From Selenomonadaceae bacterium (GTDB lineage Bacteria > Bacillota > Negativicutes > Selenomonadales > Selenomonadaceae): a stretch of DNA of 64,000 nucleotides. A program made the position numbers and the translations under genes. This document shows, piece by piece, positions 33,442 through 42,033 of the stretch (positions are counted from its first letter, which is position 1; each line of letters opens with the position of its first letter). The stretch spans positions 1-64,000 of the forward strand of contig JAFXQM010000018.1 of assembly GCA_017527075.1 (NCBI GenBank), given 5' to 3'. The notes below the pieces were generated by a model that was not told where the DNA came from, did not search any database, and saw only the letters and a list, made by a program, of their open reading frames with translations.

Positions 33442-34638
33442 TTGACTGAAGAAAAAATTTTTGAACGGGACGAAAAAAATTATCTGCCCGTGTTCAAGCG
33501 TTATCGAATCGTCTTGGAGCGCGGCGAGGGCGTTTACCTTTACGACGTCAACGGGAAAAAATATTTGGACTTCCTGGCGGGCATCGCCGTCAATGTCCTC
33601 GGACACAATTATCAGCCGCTGGTCAAAGCAATCTCGGAGCAGGCGGCAAAAGTCATTCACGTGAGCAATTTGTATTACACGCAGCCGCAAGCCGACGCCG
33701 CCGCAAAACTCGTGGCACTCAGCGGGCTGGACAGAGTTTTCTTCGCGAACTCGGGCGCGGAGGCAAACGAAGGCGCACTCAAAATCGCGCGCAAGTTTGC
33801 AAAAAAATTTTCCGCAGACAAAACTCAAATCATCACGGCCTGGAACAGCTTCCACGGGCGGACGCTGGCGACTTTGACGGCGACGGGTCAGCCGCATTAT
33901 CAGGAAGGATTGGAGCCTTTGCCCGCCGGCTTCGAGTACGTTCACTTCAACGACGCCGCCGAACTCGCCGAAAAAATTTCCGACAAAACTTGCGCGGTGA
34001 TGTTGGAACCGATTCAGGGCGAGGGCGGCGTTTATCCTCCGAAGGACGAGTACCTTAAAAAAGTTCGCGCGCTTTGCGACAAACACGGCGCGCTCCTCAT
34101 CTTCGACGAGATTCAATCGGGCATCGGGCGCAGCGGAAAATTTTTCGCTTACCAAAAGTACGGCGTCAAACCCGATATCGTCACGCTGGCGAAGGGCTTG
34201 GCGGGCGGCGTGCCGATTGGCGCGTTCTGTGTCACCGAGGAGGTTGCGCAAGCCTTCAAGCCCGGCGACCACGGCACGACTTTCGGCGGAAATCCTCTGG
34301 CGTGTGCGGCGGCAAATGTTGTGCTCGACACCGTGCCCGACGAAAAATTTTTGGCGCACGTCGAAGAGGTCGGAAAATATTTCAAGAGCCGACTCATCGA
34401 CTTGCAAAAAAAATATCCCGCTCAGATTGGCGAGATTCGCGGCGAAGGATTGATTCTCGGCGCGCAATTGACAAATCCGAAACGTTCGGGCGTGGAGATT
34501 GTCAACGAGTGCATGAAACGCGGCGCGATTATAAATTGCACGGTCGGCACGGTGCTCCGATTCATTCCGCCGCTCATCATCACCGAGGCGCACGTCGACG
34601 AGCTCATAAAAATTTTGGACGGCGTGCTTGGAGAGTAA
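33442..34638 (+). CDS. argD: Acetylornithine aminotransferase
   Basis: 398 aa class III PLP enzyme. LERGEGVYLYDVNGKKYLDFLAGIAVN, FFANSGAEANEGALK, WNSFHGRT, MLEPIQGEGGV, LIFDEIQSGIGR, TLAKGLAGGVPIGA with the PLP lysine (K in AKG), and TFGGNPLAC. Start TTG 33442 with AAGGAG seven bases upstream; GTG 33433 falls on that site. Carries out the fourth step of arginine synthesis, making N-acetylornithine. Lies between the two GT92 genes, five bases after one and four before the other. Confidence 0.94.
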   Translation: MTEEKIFERDEKNYLPVFKRYRIVLERGEGVYLYDVNGKKYLDFLAGIAVNVLGHNYQPLVKAISEQAAKVIHVSNLYYTQPQADAAAKLVALSGLDRVFFANSGAEANEGALKIARKFAKKFSADKTQIITAWNSFHGRTLATLTATGQPHYQEGLEPLPAGFEYVHFNDAAELAEKISDKTCAVMLEPIQGEGGVYPPKDEYLKKVRALCDKHGALLIFDEIQSGIGRSGKFFAYQKYGVKPDIVTLAKGLAGGVPIGAFCVTEEVAQAFKPGDHGTTFGGNPLACAAANVVLDTVPDEKFLAHVEEVGKYFKSRLIDLQKKYPAQIGEIRGEGLILGAQLTNPKRSGVEIVNECMKRGAIINCTVGTVLRFIPPLIITEAHVDELIKILDGVLGE

Positions 34639-34642
34639 ATCC

Positions 34643-35893
34643 ATGGTCGACAAAAATTTATTCCTGCACGATTTGTCGGTCGTGTCGATTCTCAAGAACG
34701 AGGCTCCATATCTCAAGGAGTGGATTGAGTATCATCTGCTGGCAGGCGTCGAACATTTTTATCTTTACGATAACGACAGCCCCGACAATCAAGCCGAAGT
34801 CGCCCGCCCTTACGTCGAAGCGGGGCTCGTCGATTATTTTCACGCGCCGGGCAAATTCATGCAAATGCAAACCTACAACGATGCTTTCAAACGATTCAAA
34901 TTCTTCAGCCGTTACATGGCGTTCATTGACGGCGACGAATTCATTTTCCCGAAAAGCAAATTGGGGGGGGGTATCTCTGAAGTCGTCGACGAAATTTTGG
35001 CAGACAAACCGAATGCGGGCGGCTTGGCAGTCAATCTTCACGCATTCGGTTCGGCGGGGCAGGAGAAGGCAGATTATTCTCGCGGCGTGCTGGAAAGATT
35101 CACGCGGCGCGCTCCGAACGATTGGGTACCGAACGGCATGGGCAACGCGCACGTCAGCACCATTGCCAACCCGCGCATGATAAGTTACATGTCCATTCCG
35201 CATTTCGCGTTTTACTTTGAGGGAGTCTTTGCCGTCAACGAGAACGGCGGCATTGTGCAGGGAGCCTTCAACAAACCCGTGACGGCTGAAAAAATCGTCA
35301 TGAATCATTACAGCGTGAAGAGCCGCGAGGAGTACGCCAAAAAAGTTTCGCGCGGCGCGGCTGACCACAATACTTATCACATGGAGGCTTTCGACTTCAA
35401 CGACCGCAACGAGGAATTCGACGACGAGATTTTGCGTTACCGCTTCGAGCGCGCGAAGAAGTTCAAGCCGCCCGACATGGTTCACGCCAACGAGCGATTG
35501 CTCAATGCGCTGATGAAAAATCTTGCGCCGACGCTGCTGCCGAACACTCCGCCGCAATTTTATTCGGGCAAGCTTGAAACGTTCTTGACGTGCCGCGCAG
35601 TCGCCGCTTATCTCAAGACACGGCTGACCGACGACGCGCCCGCAAAGTTTTTCGAGAAGGCGTCGCTTATCGGGATTCTGCGGTCGCTTATCGGCATGAG
35701 CTTCGCGGACGCACGGCTTTTCGTTCGCGAGCTGCCAAATCTTTTGAACCTGCCTTATCCCGAAGCAAAAGATTTGCGAATCGTTGCCGCGCAGATTGTT
35801 CCGCAAATGATGAACACCATGCGAATTAACAGCATGTGGCGCGAGTTTGTCGAGACGGATTACATTAACGACTTATTGAAAATTGGAGGTTGA
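34643..35893 (+). CDS. Second GT92/DUF23-type glycosyltransferase with poly-G tract (416 aa)
   Basis: ATG 34643, four bases after argD; ribosome site GGAGAG. Collinear with the first paralogue: VVSILKNEAPYLKEWIEYHL, GVEHFYLYDNDSPDN, RYMAFIDGDEFIFP, ADYSRGVLERFTRRA, MNHYSVKSREEYAKK. The same nine-G run (34963-34971) lies at the same codons. Beyond the N-terminal half the two diverge, which suggests different sugar acceptors. Ends 4 bases before the argF start codon region, overlapping its ribosome site. Confidence 0.88.
   Translation: MVDKNLFLHDLSVVSILKNEAPYLKEWIEYHLLAGVEHFYLYDNDSPDNQAEVARPYVEAGLVDYFHAPGKFMQMQTYNDAFKRFKFFSRYMAFIDGDEFIFPKSKLGGGISEVVDEILADKPNAGGLAVNLHAFGSAGQEKADYSRGVLERFTRRAPNDWVPNGMGNAHVSTIANPRMISYMSIPHFAFYFEGVFAVNENGGIVQGAFNKPVTAEKIVMNHYSVKSREEYAKKVSRGAADHNTYHMEAFDFNDRNEEFDDEILRYRFERAKKFKPPDMVHANERLLNALMKNLAPTLLPNTPPQFYSGKLETFLTCRAVAAYLKTRLTDDAPAKFFEKASLIGILRSLIGMSFADARLFVRELPNLLNLPYPEAKDLRIVAAQIVPQMMNTMRINSMWREFVETDYINDLLKIGG
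34963..34971 (+). repeat. Poly-G tract, nine bases, in coding sequence
   Basis: Same position and length as in the first GT92 gene; a one-base change would disrupt the reading frame. Confidence 0.85.
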
Positions 35894-35897
35894 TATT

Positions 35898-36827
35898 TTG
35901 TTAAAGGGAAAAGATTTGCTTTCGATTCACGACTTGAGCACCGACGAGGTCGCAGAAATTTTGGACTGCGCCGCACGTCTCAAGGTCATGCAAAAGGCGG
36001 GCGTCGAGCACAAAATTTTGGCGGGCAAGACACTCGGAATGATTTTTGAAAAATCTTCGACGCGCACGCGAGTTTCATTCGAGGTCGGAATCTTTCAGCT
36101 GGGCGGCACGGGTTTGTTCCTGTCGAGCAAAGATTTGCAACTCGGACGCGGCGAGCCGATTAAAGACACCGCACGAGTCTTGGCGCGTTATCTGGACGGA
36201 ATCATGATTCGCACGTTCGAGCAGGCCAAGGTCGAGGAGCTGGCAAAGTTCGCGGACATCCCCGTAATCAACGGGCTGACGGATTTGCTTCACCCGTGCC
36301 AGGTGCTCACCGATTTGCTGACGATTCGCGAGCACAAAGGAAAAAATTTCCGCGCGCTCAAGATGGCTTACGTCGGCGACGGAAACAACATGACGAATTC
36401 TTATCTTTACGGCGCGGCGAAGGTCGGAATGACTTTGGCGGTCGCCACGCCCGAAAATTACAAGCCGAATCAAAAAGTTTTCGAGAACGCGTTGGCTGAC
36501 GCAGAGGAGACCGGCGCGAAACTTTCTTGGACGCAAGACCCGGCGGAGGCCGTCGCGGACGCCGACATCATCGCCACGGACACTTGGGCGAGCATGGGGC
36601 AGGAAGCCGAACACGACGCCCGCAAAAAAATTTTCGCGCCGTATCAGGTCAACAAAAATCTTCTGCGCGGCGCGAGCAAAAATGTAATCGTCCTGCACTG
36701 CCTGCCCGCTTATCGCGGCGAAGAAATCACCGACGAAGTTTTCGAGGACAACGCGCACGTCATCTTCGACGAGGCGGAAAATCGTCTGCACACTCAGAAG
36801 GCAATCATGGCTTTGACCATGGGCTGA
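35898..36827 (+). CDS. argF: Ornithine carbamoyltransferase
   Basis: 309 aa. Carbamoyl-phosphate binding motif KSSTRTRVSFEVG, then MIRTFEQ, HPCQVLTDLLT, DGNNMTNSYLYGAAKVG, the domain-closing Cys in VLHCLPAYRGEEI, and FDEAENRLHTQKAIM. Makes citrulline from ornithine. Start TTG 35898 (MLKGKDLLS) with GGAGGT seven bases upstream, overlapping the GT92 stop. Last gene of the cluster; a strong terminator follows at 36846. argG, argH and argJ/argC are not in the window. Confidence 0.95.
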   Translation: MLKGKDLLSIHDLSTDEVAEILDCAARLKVMQKAGVEHKILAGKTLGMIFEKSSTRTRVSFEVGIFQLGGTGLFLSSKDLQLGRGEPIKDTARVLARYLDGIMIRTFEQAKVEELAKFADIPVINGLTDLLHPCQVLTDLLTIREHKGKNFRALKMAYVGDGNNMTNSYLYGAAKVGMTLAVATPENYKPNQKVFENALADAEETGAKLSWTQDPAEAVADADIIATDTWASMGQEAEHDARKKIFAPYQVNKNLLRGASKNVIVLHCLPAYRGEEITDEVFEDNAHVIFDEAENRLHTQKAIMALTMG

Positions 36828-36845
36828 ACCTTCGCAAAAAATTTT

Positions 36846-36877
36846 AACTCCCCGTCAATCGGCGAGGAGTTTTTTTT
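36846..36877 (+). terminator. Terminator of the arginine cluster
   Basis: ACTCCcCG-tcaatcg-gCGaGGAGT followed by seven Ts. Confidence 0.85.
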
Positions 36878-36929
36878 GTGAAAAAATTTTCAGCGGCGTT
36901 TCGATTCGGAGGCGGGCGTAAAAAATTTT

Positions 36930-38081
36930 TCAGCGGCGGCTCAGCTCGGCGAGGGCTTTCATGCTCAAATCCATGTCGAACAGGTCGACGAAAAAAATTT
37001 GGACGCTGAAATCTTCCGCGCGATAAATTTTTTCTCCATCAGCATTCGGCGGGCACAGCAGGAAAATTTTCTCCGCGCCGTATCTTTTGGCGTATGCGAA
37101 CATCTGATACATGTCGCCCTCGGAAATTTTCAGCTTCCATTTCGTGTCCATGATGATTTTTCCGTCGTCGAGAATTATGTCGGGCTTGAGTCCGAATTCT
37201 CTCGGCGCGTCGAACAAAAATTTTTCCTGCGCCTGAATCTTCACGTTGCGGTCGGCGAAAAATTTTTTGACGTGCGCGGCGACGTAAGCCTCAAATAATT
37301 TTTCCATCGGGAAGAGCAAAGCCGCAGCCCGCGCCCTCCCCGCGAACGCCGTGAAACTTTTTTCCGCCAAGAAAATTTTCGTCCACGCCATGACGATTTC
37401 GTAATCGCGATTCAATCTGTCATTCGAGGCCGCCGCAAAATCTGCCGCAAAGTTGAACGACTGCTCCACCGAATCAAAATCGGCAAGCAGTCGGTTCGCC
37501 TGGCGGAAATTTTTTGGGTCGCGCGTCGTGTGCAAGAGTTTGTCGAGCGTCGACTTAATCAAGCGGTGTTCGGGGCGGTCGAGGCTGTACTCATCGAACG
37601 CGGCGAAAAATTTTTCTCGGTGCGCGAAATTTTTTCGGACGTGCTGCCCGACGAGGAGCTTGCCCTTGAAAAAATTCAAATTCTCTTCGCGCGAGATGTA
37701 CGACGACTTCAGCCCGCGCTTGACCAATGCCGAAACCATTTCCAAATAATTTCGGATGAAAATTTCGTAGAGCGGCAGGTGCGCCGTGTCGAGGTCGGCG
37801 GCGAGAAAATCTTTGCCCGCGAAATTTTTCAGCGCGCGAATCATTTCCACGACGAGTTCGCGCAAATTTTTTTCGGGCGCGTCGAGTTTCGGGAGAATTT
37901 CAATTTGAAAACCGCTCGGCAGATGAATCACGCCGACAAAATTTTTCGCCTGCACAAACGCGCCTCTGCCCCTCTGCCAGCCCAAGCTCAGGTACTCGCC
38001 CGCTTCCACGAATTTGCTCAGCTCGTCGAAGCAGTCGCACTCGTCGGCAAAAATTTTTTCAAACTCGCGGACGATTTTCAT
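36930..38081 (-). CDS. mcrC: McrC-type endonuclease subunit
   Basis: 383 aa; ATG 38081 overlaps the mcrB stop by four bases. GWQRGRGAFVQAKNFVGVIHLP near the N-terminus is the McrC start domain; the catalytic PD-(D/E)xK site is in LKPDIILDDGKIIMDTKWKL (D...D-x-K, about residues 305-325), followed by YQMFAYAKRYG. McrC provides the nuclease and stimulates the McrB GTPase. Together they cut DNA with modified bases (type IV restriction). Confidence 0.9.
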   Translation of the reverse strand: MKIVREFEKIFADECDCFDELSKFVEAGEYLSLGWQRGRGAFVQAKNFVGVIHLPSGFQIEILPKLDAPEKNLRELVVEMIRALKNFAGKDFLAADLDTAHLPLYEIFIRNYLEMVSALVKRGLKSSYISREENLNFFKGKLLVGQHVRKNFAHREKFFAAFDEYSLDRPEHRLIKSTLDKLLHTTRDPKNFRQANRLLADFDSVEQSFNFAADFAAASNDRLNRDYEIVMAWTKIFLAEKSFTAFAGRARAAALLFPMEKLFEAYVAAHVKKFFADRNVKIQAQEKFLFDAPREFGLKPDIILDDGKIIMDTKWKLKISEGDMYQMFAYAKRYGAEKIFLLCPPNADGEKIYRAEDFSVQIFFVDLFDMDLSMKALAELSRR

Positions 38082-39481
38082 TGCGGATAACTCTCCGGAT
38101 TTTTCAAAGCGTCGACGTTGATTCGGTACGGCTTGAGGCTGACAATTTTTTCGCCGAGCACGTCACGAATTTTTTCGTAATCGTCGAAGAAATATTCTTG
38201 CAGGAGCGGAATGATTTTGTTTTGGAAAACTTCGGCGACGTCCTCAATCTTCTCGCACTTGATTAAATACGCGTGCCCGATTGTGTGGTCGCGGTCGAGG
38301 AGCGTTTCGATTTGCTCGTTGATTTTTTCCAGCACCTTGCGCAGATTTATTCCGTCGAGGTTTTCGTTCAAGAGTTCGGGACGCGGCATCATCTCCACGA
38401 AATTAAATCGGCGGCGCAGAGCCGTGTCGAGCAGCGCGATTGAGCGGTCGGCGGTGTTCATCGTGCCCAGGAGGTAAACATTTTTCGGGACGGTGAATTC
38501 GTCCTGCGAGTAGGGCAGCGTCGCGTGAAGTTCGCCGCGTTTGTCGTCCTCAATCAAAGTTATCAGCTCGCCGAAAATTTTTGAGATGTTCCCGCGATTT
38601 ATCTCGTCGATGATGAAAACAAAATTCGCCGTCGGAAATTTTTTTGCCTCGTCACAAAATTTTTTGAAGACGCCCGCCTCAACTTTGTAAGAAATATTTC
38701 CGCGCTCGTCGACGGTCGGCTTAATGCCCTCGATGAAATCTTCGTAACCGTAACTCTGATGAAACGTCACGAATTTTATTCTGCCGTCCGCGCGGAGTTG
38801 GTCGAATCTTTTTTTGTCGGGCGGCGCGCCGAGTTTTTGGTTATCGCAAATTGCCACGGCGTAAGCGGTCGTGGAAAAAGTTTTTCCTGTGCCGGGTGGT
38901 CCGCAGAGAATTTGATTGAGCGGAAAAAAATTCTCTAAAGGTTGCGGAATTTTATTAGATGGACTTGACGTTGGAATAATTGTTTCAGAAGACCATAAAT
39001 CTGGCAAATCTTCTATTCCAATGCCGAAAAATGGACGTAGAATATTTTTTTCAAAGTCGCTTGCATCATCTTGACTAATTTCAACCACGTGTGGTCGTTT
39101 TTGATTGTTTAAGCTACCTGAAAAATTTGGAGTATAGTATTTTTCTTCGCTACGATAAAATTTTTTGATTAAAGGTACGCCATCGACTGGAAAAATCATT
39201 TCGTAATGACGTTGATACCCATCATGAAAATAATTCTTTTTGTAAGATTTTTCTGGTTCATCGTCAATGATTCGTCCGATTAATTTTACTCTTACTGCCT
39301 CGCAAAGATAAAAATAATCTCCATTACGCATTGCAGAAAGTCTATCGATGTTTTTTTTACCAAATGTAATAATAATTCCTTCGTTTAATAAAAATTCCAA
39401 ATCATCACTAGAAAATGAGGTTGGACGATGAATTACTTCCCAAAATGTTATTCTATCGCCTGCTTTTCTTTGATAAGCCAC
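38078..39481 (-). CDS. mcrB: McrB-type AAA+ GTPase with A/T-rich recognition domain
   Basis: 467 aa from GTG 39481 (AGGAGG nine bases upstream). AAA+ core from about residue 185: Walker A CGPPGTGKTFSTTAYAV, FVTFHQSYGYEDFIEG, Walker B VFIIDEINRGNISKIFGEL, and the McrB signature GTMNTADRSIALLDTALRRRF. The N-terminal 180 residues (FWEVIHRPTSFSS, MRNGDYFYLCEAVRVKLIGRI) are a separate reader domain, possibly EVE/PUA-like. Its DNA (38945-39481) is clearly more A/T-rich than the core, indicating a swapped specificity module. First gene of the pair; no terminator separates it from the hisH end. Confidence 0.9.
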   Translation of the reverse strand: MAYQRKAGDRITFWEVIHRPTSFSSDDLEFLLNEGIIITFGKKNIDRLSAMRNGDYFYLCEAVRVKLIGRIIDDEPEKSYKKNYFHDGYQRHYEMIFPVDGVPLIKKFYRSEEKYYTPNFSGSLNNQKRPHVVEISQDDASDFEKNILRPFFGIGIEDLPDLWSSETIIPTSSPSNKIPQPLENFFPLNQILCGPPGTGKTFSTTAYAVAICDNQKLGAPPDKKRFDQLRADGRIKFVTFHQSYGYEDFIEGIKPTVDERGNISYKVEAGVFKKFCDEAKKFPTANFVFIIDEINRGNISKIFGELITLIEDDKRGELHATLPYSQDEFTVPKNVYLLGTMNTADRSIALLDTALRRRFNFVEMMPRPELLNENLDGINLRKVLEKINEQIETLLDRDHTIGHAYLIKCEKIEDVAEVFQNKIIPLLQEYFFDDYEKIRDVLGEKIVSLKPYRINVDALKNPESYPQ

Positions 39482-39493
39482 GCGCTCGCCTCC

Positions 39494-40093
39494 TCACAGC
39501 TCGACGAAATTTTTCAGGACACGCAAGCCGACGTCGCCGCTCTTTTCGGGGTGAAACTGAGTGGCGAAAATATTTTCAAACTCGATGGCCGCCGTGACCT
39601 GCTCGCCGTAAGTGGTCGTCGCCGCGATAATTTTTTTGTCGTCGGGGACGGCGTGGAAGCTGTGGACGAAATAAAAATACGGCGCGCCGCTCAAGCCCGC
39701 GAAAAGTTTTGAGTCGCCGAAACTGACCGAGTTCCAGCCCATGTGCGGAATTTTTAAATCGCCCGCGCGAATCCGTCTGACTTGCCCGCCGAAAATTTTC
39801 AGGCCGTCGACGCCCGCCGATTCCTCGCTGCCCGCGAACAAAATCTGAAGCCCGACGCAAATGCCCAAAATTTTTTTCCCGCCGGCAACTTCGCGCTCAA
39901 TCGTCGGGATGAGACCCGTCGCCGAAAGATTTTTCATGCAGTCGCCGAAAGCTCCGACGCCCGGCAAAATAATTTTCTCCGCGCGTTTGAGGTCGTCCGC
40001 CGCGCTCGAAATTTTTACGTCGCCGCCGACACTCGCCACCGCCTTCGCCACGCTGTACAAATTCCCCACGCCGTAATCAATCAAAATTATCAT
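39494..40093 (-). CDS. hisH: Imidazole glycerol phosphate synthase, glutaminase subunit
   Basis: 199 aa, normal length, from ATG 40093 (GCGAGG upstream). IILIDYGVGNLYSVAKAV at the N-terminus, ILPGVGAFGDCM, nucleophile Cys in ILGICVGLQ, PHMGWNSV, FVHSFHA and the His-Glu pair in FATQFHPEKSG complete the class I amidotransferase triad. Supplies ammonia to HisF for imidazole formation. hisF and other his genes are not nearby. A TATAAT (40121-40126) is 28 bases upstream. Confidence 0.94.
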   Translation of the reverse strand: MIILIDYGVGNLYSVAKAVASVGGDVKISSAADDLKRAEKIILPGVGAFGDCMKNLSATGLIPTIEREVAGGKKILGICVGLQILFAGSEESAGVDGLKIFGGQVRRIRAGDLKIPHMGWNSVSFGDSKLFAGLSGAPYFYFVHSFHAVPDDKKIIAATTTYGEQVTAAIEFENIFATQFHPEKSGDVGLRVLKNFVEL

Positions 40094-40155
40094 CGCTGCA
40101 CCTCGCAAAAATTTTTCCAGATTATACAACAAAATCTCCGCCGCGAAAAATTTTT

Positions 40156-40172
40156 GTTGACTTGAAGTCAAC
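40156..40172. promoter_or_regulatory. 17-bp perfect palindrome over a -35 box
   Basis: GTTGACTT-G-AAGTCAAC. TTGACT (40157) with TAAAAT (40182) after 19 bases forms a plausible plus-strand promoter for the amidohydrolase gene; the palindrome covers its -35 box and could be a repressor or activator site. Confidence 0.5.
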
Positions 40173-40203
40173 TTCGCGTGTTAAAATTTTTTTGGGTGAG
40201 GTA

Positions 40204-41220
40204 ATGAATCGACGAGAATTTTTGAAAATGAGTTTGGCACTGACGATTGGAGGCTTGGCAATGAACGCGGACGCGGCAGAAATTTTCTCGGCAGGACGAA
40301 TCGACTTCCACGCGCACGCAATCCTTCCGAGTTACGTCGACGCGCTGAAGAAATTGAAAATCGACGCGGCGGCCGAGGAAGGTTTCCCGCTGCCGAAATG
40401 GAATGTGGAAAGTCATCTGCAGTTCATGGAGGACGCGGGCATCGACTTCACGGTTTTGTCCATGGCGACGCCGCACATATCCGACAAATCGGCGGCGCGC
40501 GCGATTAACGAGGAGTTCGCCGAGCTTTGTCGACGCTTCCCAAAAAAATTCGGATTCGTGGCGACGCTGCCCCTGCCGCACGTCGAAGGCTCAATCGAAG
40601 AATTTAATTACGCGACAAAAAAATTGGGAGCACTGGGCGTGAAGGTCGCGAGCAACTCCGACGGCGTTTACTTGGGCGACGAACGACTTGACCCGATTTT
40701 CTCCGCGCTCAACGAAAAAAATTCACTCGTGATAATCCATCCGAGTCCTGCGCGGCAGTTGCCGAGGGCGGGTGTCGTCACGGGCAAAGTCATGGCGTTG
40801 TTTGAATATCCCGTCGACACCACGCGCGCCGTCCTGAACATGCCGGCGAACGGCACGCTTGAAAAATTTCCGCGGCTGAAAATCGTCGTCCCGCACTGCG
40901 GCTCCTTCCTGCCTTACATGAAGCAAAGAGCCGGCGCGATGTTCCAAATGCTGGCGTCGATGAATTTAATGCCGCCGACGGATTTCGCGGCGAGCTTCGG
41001 GAAATTATTCTTCGACACGGCGGGCGACCCCATGCCCGAACAATTCGACATGCTGCTGAAAGTCGCGAGCCTCGACAAAATAATTTTCGGCACGGATTAT
41101 CCTTACGTGCCCGCGCAAATTCTTCTGCGCAAGAAAAAATCATTCGACGAAGAACTTTCGCGGAGAGGTTGGACAGAAAAAATTTACGTCGACAACGCGC
41201 GAGCTCTGTTGGGAGGTTGA
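40204..41220 (+). CDS. Exported metal-dependent amidohydrolase, ACMSD-like
   Basis: 338 aa from ATG 40204 (GTGAGG upstream). NRREFLKMSLALTIGGLA at residues 2-19 is a Tat-type signal with twin arginine. Mature domain is a TIM-barrel amidohydrolase: IDFHAHAILPSY (HxH), VIIHPSPA, IVVPHCGSFLPYM and IIFGTDYPY with the metal aspartate. Family members decarboxylate or hydrolyse small aromatic or ring substrates. Followed four bases later by an exported ABM-domain protein, so both may act in the periplasm on one substrate. Substrate unknown. Confidence 0.85.
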   Translation: MNRREFLKMSLALTIGGLAMNADAAEIFSAGRIDFHAHAILPSYVDALKKLKIDAAAEEGFPLPKWNVESHLQFMEDAGIDFTVLSMATPHISDKSAARAINEEFAELCRRFPKKFGFVATLPLPHVEGSIEEFNYATKKLGALGVKVASNSDGVYLGDERLDPIFSALNEKNSLVIIHPSPARQLPRAGVVTGKVMALFEYPVDTTRAVLNMPANGTLEKFPRLKIVVPHCGSFLPYMKQRAGAMFQMLASMNLMPPTDFAASFGKLFFDTAGDPMPEQFDMLLKVASLDKIIFGTDYPYVPAQILLRKKKSFDEELSRRGWTEKIYVDNARALLGG

Positions 41221-41223
41221 GCG

Positions 41224-41937
41224 ATGAAAAAAATTTTTTTGCTGTTAATGGGAGTGATGTTGATGATGACAGCGACGGCGGACGCAAAATCCGTTCGCAC
41301 GCCCGAAGGAAATTTTCCGCGCGTGCAGTGGGCGGTCGTCGAATCAACCGACGGAACGATGCCGCAGATGATTGAAATGGGCGCGAGGATTTTGGCGGCG
41401 ACGAGCGCGAAGGAGAAGGGCACTTACGCGCTTTACGGCGTGATTGAGAAAGACAACCCGAACTTGATGAGGCTGCTGGAAATTTACGAGAGCGACGAGG
41501 CTTATCGCATTCACAGCACGAGCCCCGCCTTCCAACAGTATCGCGCCGAACGTTTGCCGATTCTCGCCGGCCTGAAAATTTTGCCCGTCAACGGAATTGT
41601 CCTTGAGCAAAAAAATCGCGGCGTCGGAACTGTCGTTCAAACTCGCCGCTTTGAAATTTCGCCCGCGAATCTCGCCGCCTTCCAAAAAATTATTTCCGAT
41701 GAAGCTGTCCGAGCCGTCCGAGAGGAAGTCGGAGTCATGGGCGCGTTCGTCACAGCCGAGCAGCCCCGCCCGAATTTTTTGCACACGATGATTATCTTCA
41801 GCGACGCGGCCGCCGCGCAAAAATATTTTTCTTCGGGCGCGTACAAAAATTTCCGCGGGCAAGTTGATTCGCTGATTCAAACCGAGAAAGTGATTGATTA
41901 CCAACCGACCAAGATTGTGTTGTCGGAGAAATTTTAA
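41224..41937 (+). CDS. Exported protein with two ABM-like (monooxygenase) domains (237 aa)
   Basis: ATG 41224 four bases after the amidohydrolase, with GGGAGG upstream. Signal peptide residues 1-21 (KKIFLLLMGVMLMMTATADA). First domain: TYALYGVIEKDNPNLMRLLEIYES, SPAFQQYRAERLPIL; second: VVQTRRFEISPANLAAFQKII, MIIFSDAAAAQKYFSSGAYKNF. Both follow the antibiotic-biosynthesis-monooxygenase-like ferredoxin fold (YES-D--AY--H----F). ABM proteins act on quinones, haem or reactive small molecules. No further evidence for a substrate. Confidence 0.75.
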   Translation: MKKIFLLLMGVMLMMTATADAKSVRTPEGNFPRVQWAVVESTDGTMPQMIEMGARILAATSAKEKGTYALYGVIEKDNPNLMRLLEIYESDEAYRIHSTSPAFQQYRAERLPILAGLKILPVNGIVLEQKNRGVGTVVQTRRFEISPANLAAFQKIISDEAVRAVREEVGVMGAFVTAEQPRPNFLHTMIIFSDAAAAQKYFSSGAYKNFRGQVDSLIQTEKVIDYQPTKIVLSEKF

Positions 41938-41988
41938 AACGCGGCAGTTACTTTGCAAGTGCCGAGCGATTTGGCGCGTCCATTGGAT

Positions 41989-42003
41989 GCAACGTCACGT
42001 TGC
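41989..42003. repeat. 15-bp palindrome, one of two copies
   Basis: GCAACGT-C-ACGTTGC, preceded by GGAT. The same 19 bases occur in reverse orientation at 60660-60678. It stands in the 96-base gap between two genes; role unknown. Confidence 0.6.
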
Positions 42004-42033
42004 TCGGAAAAGTTTTAACAGGAGATGTTGCAC

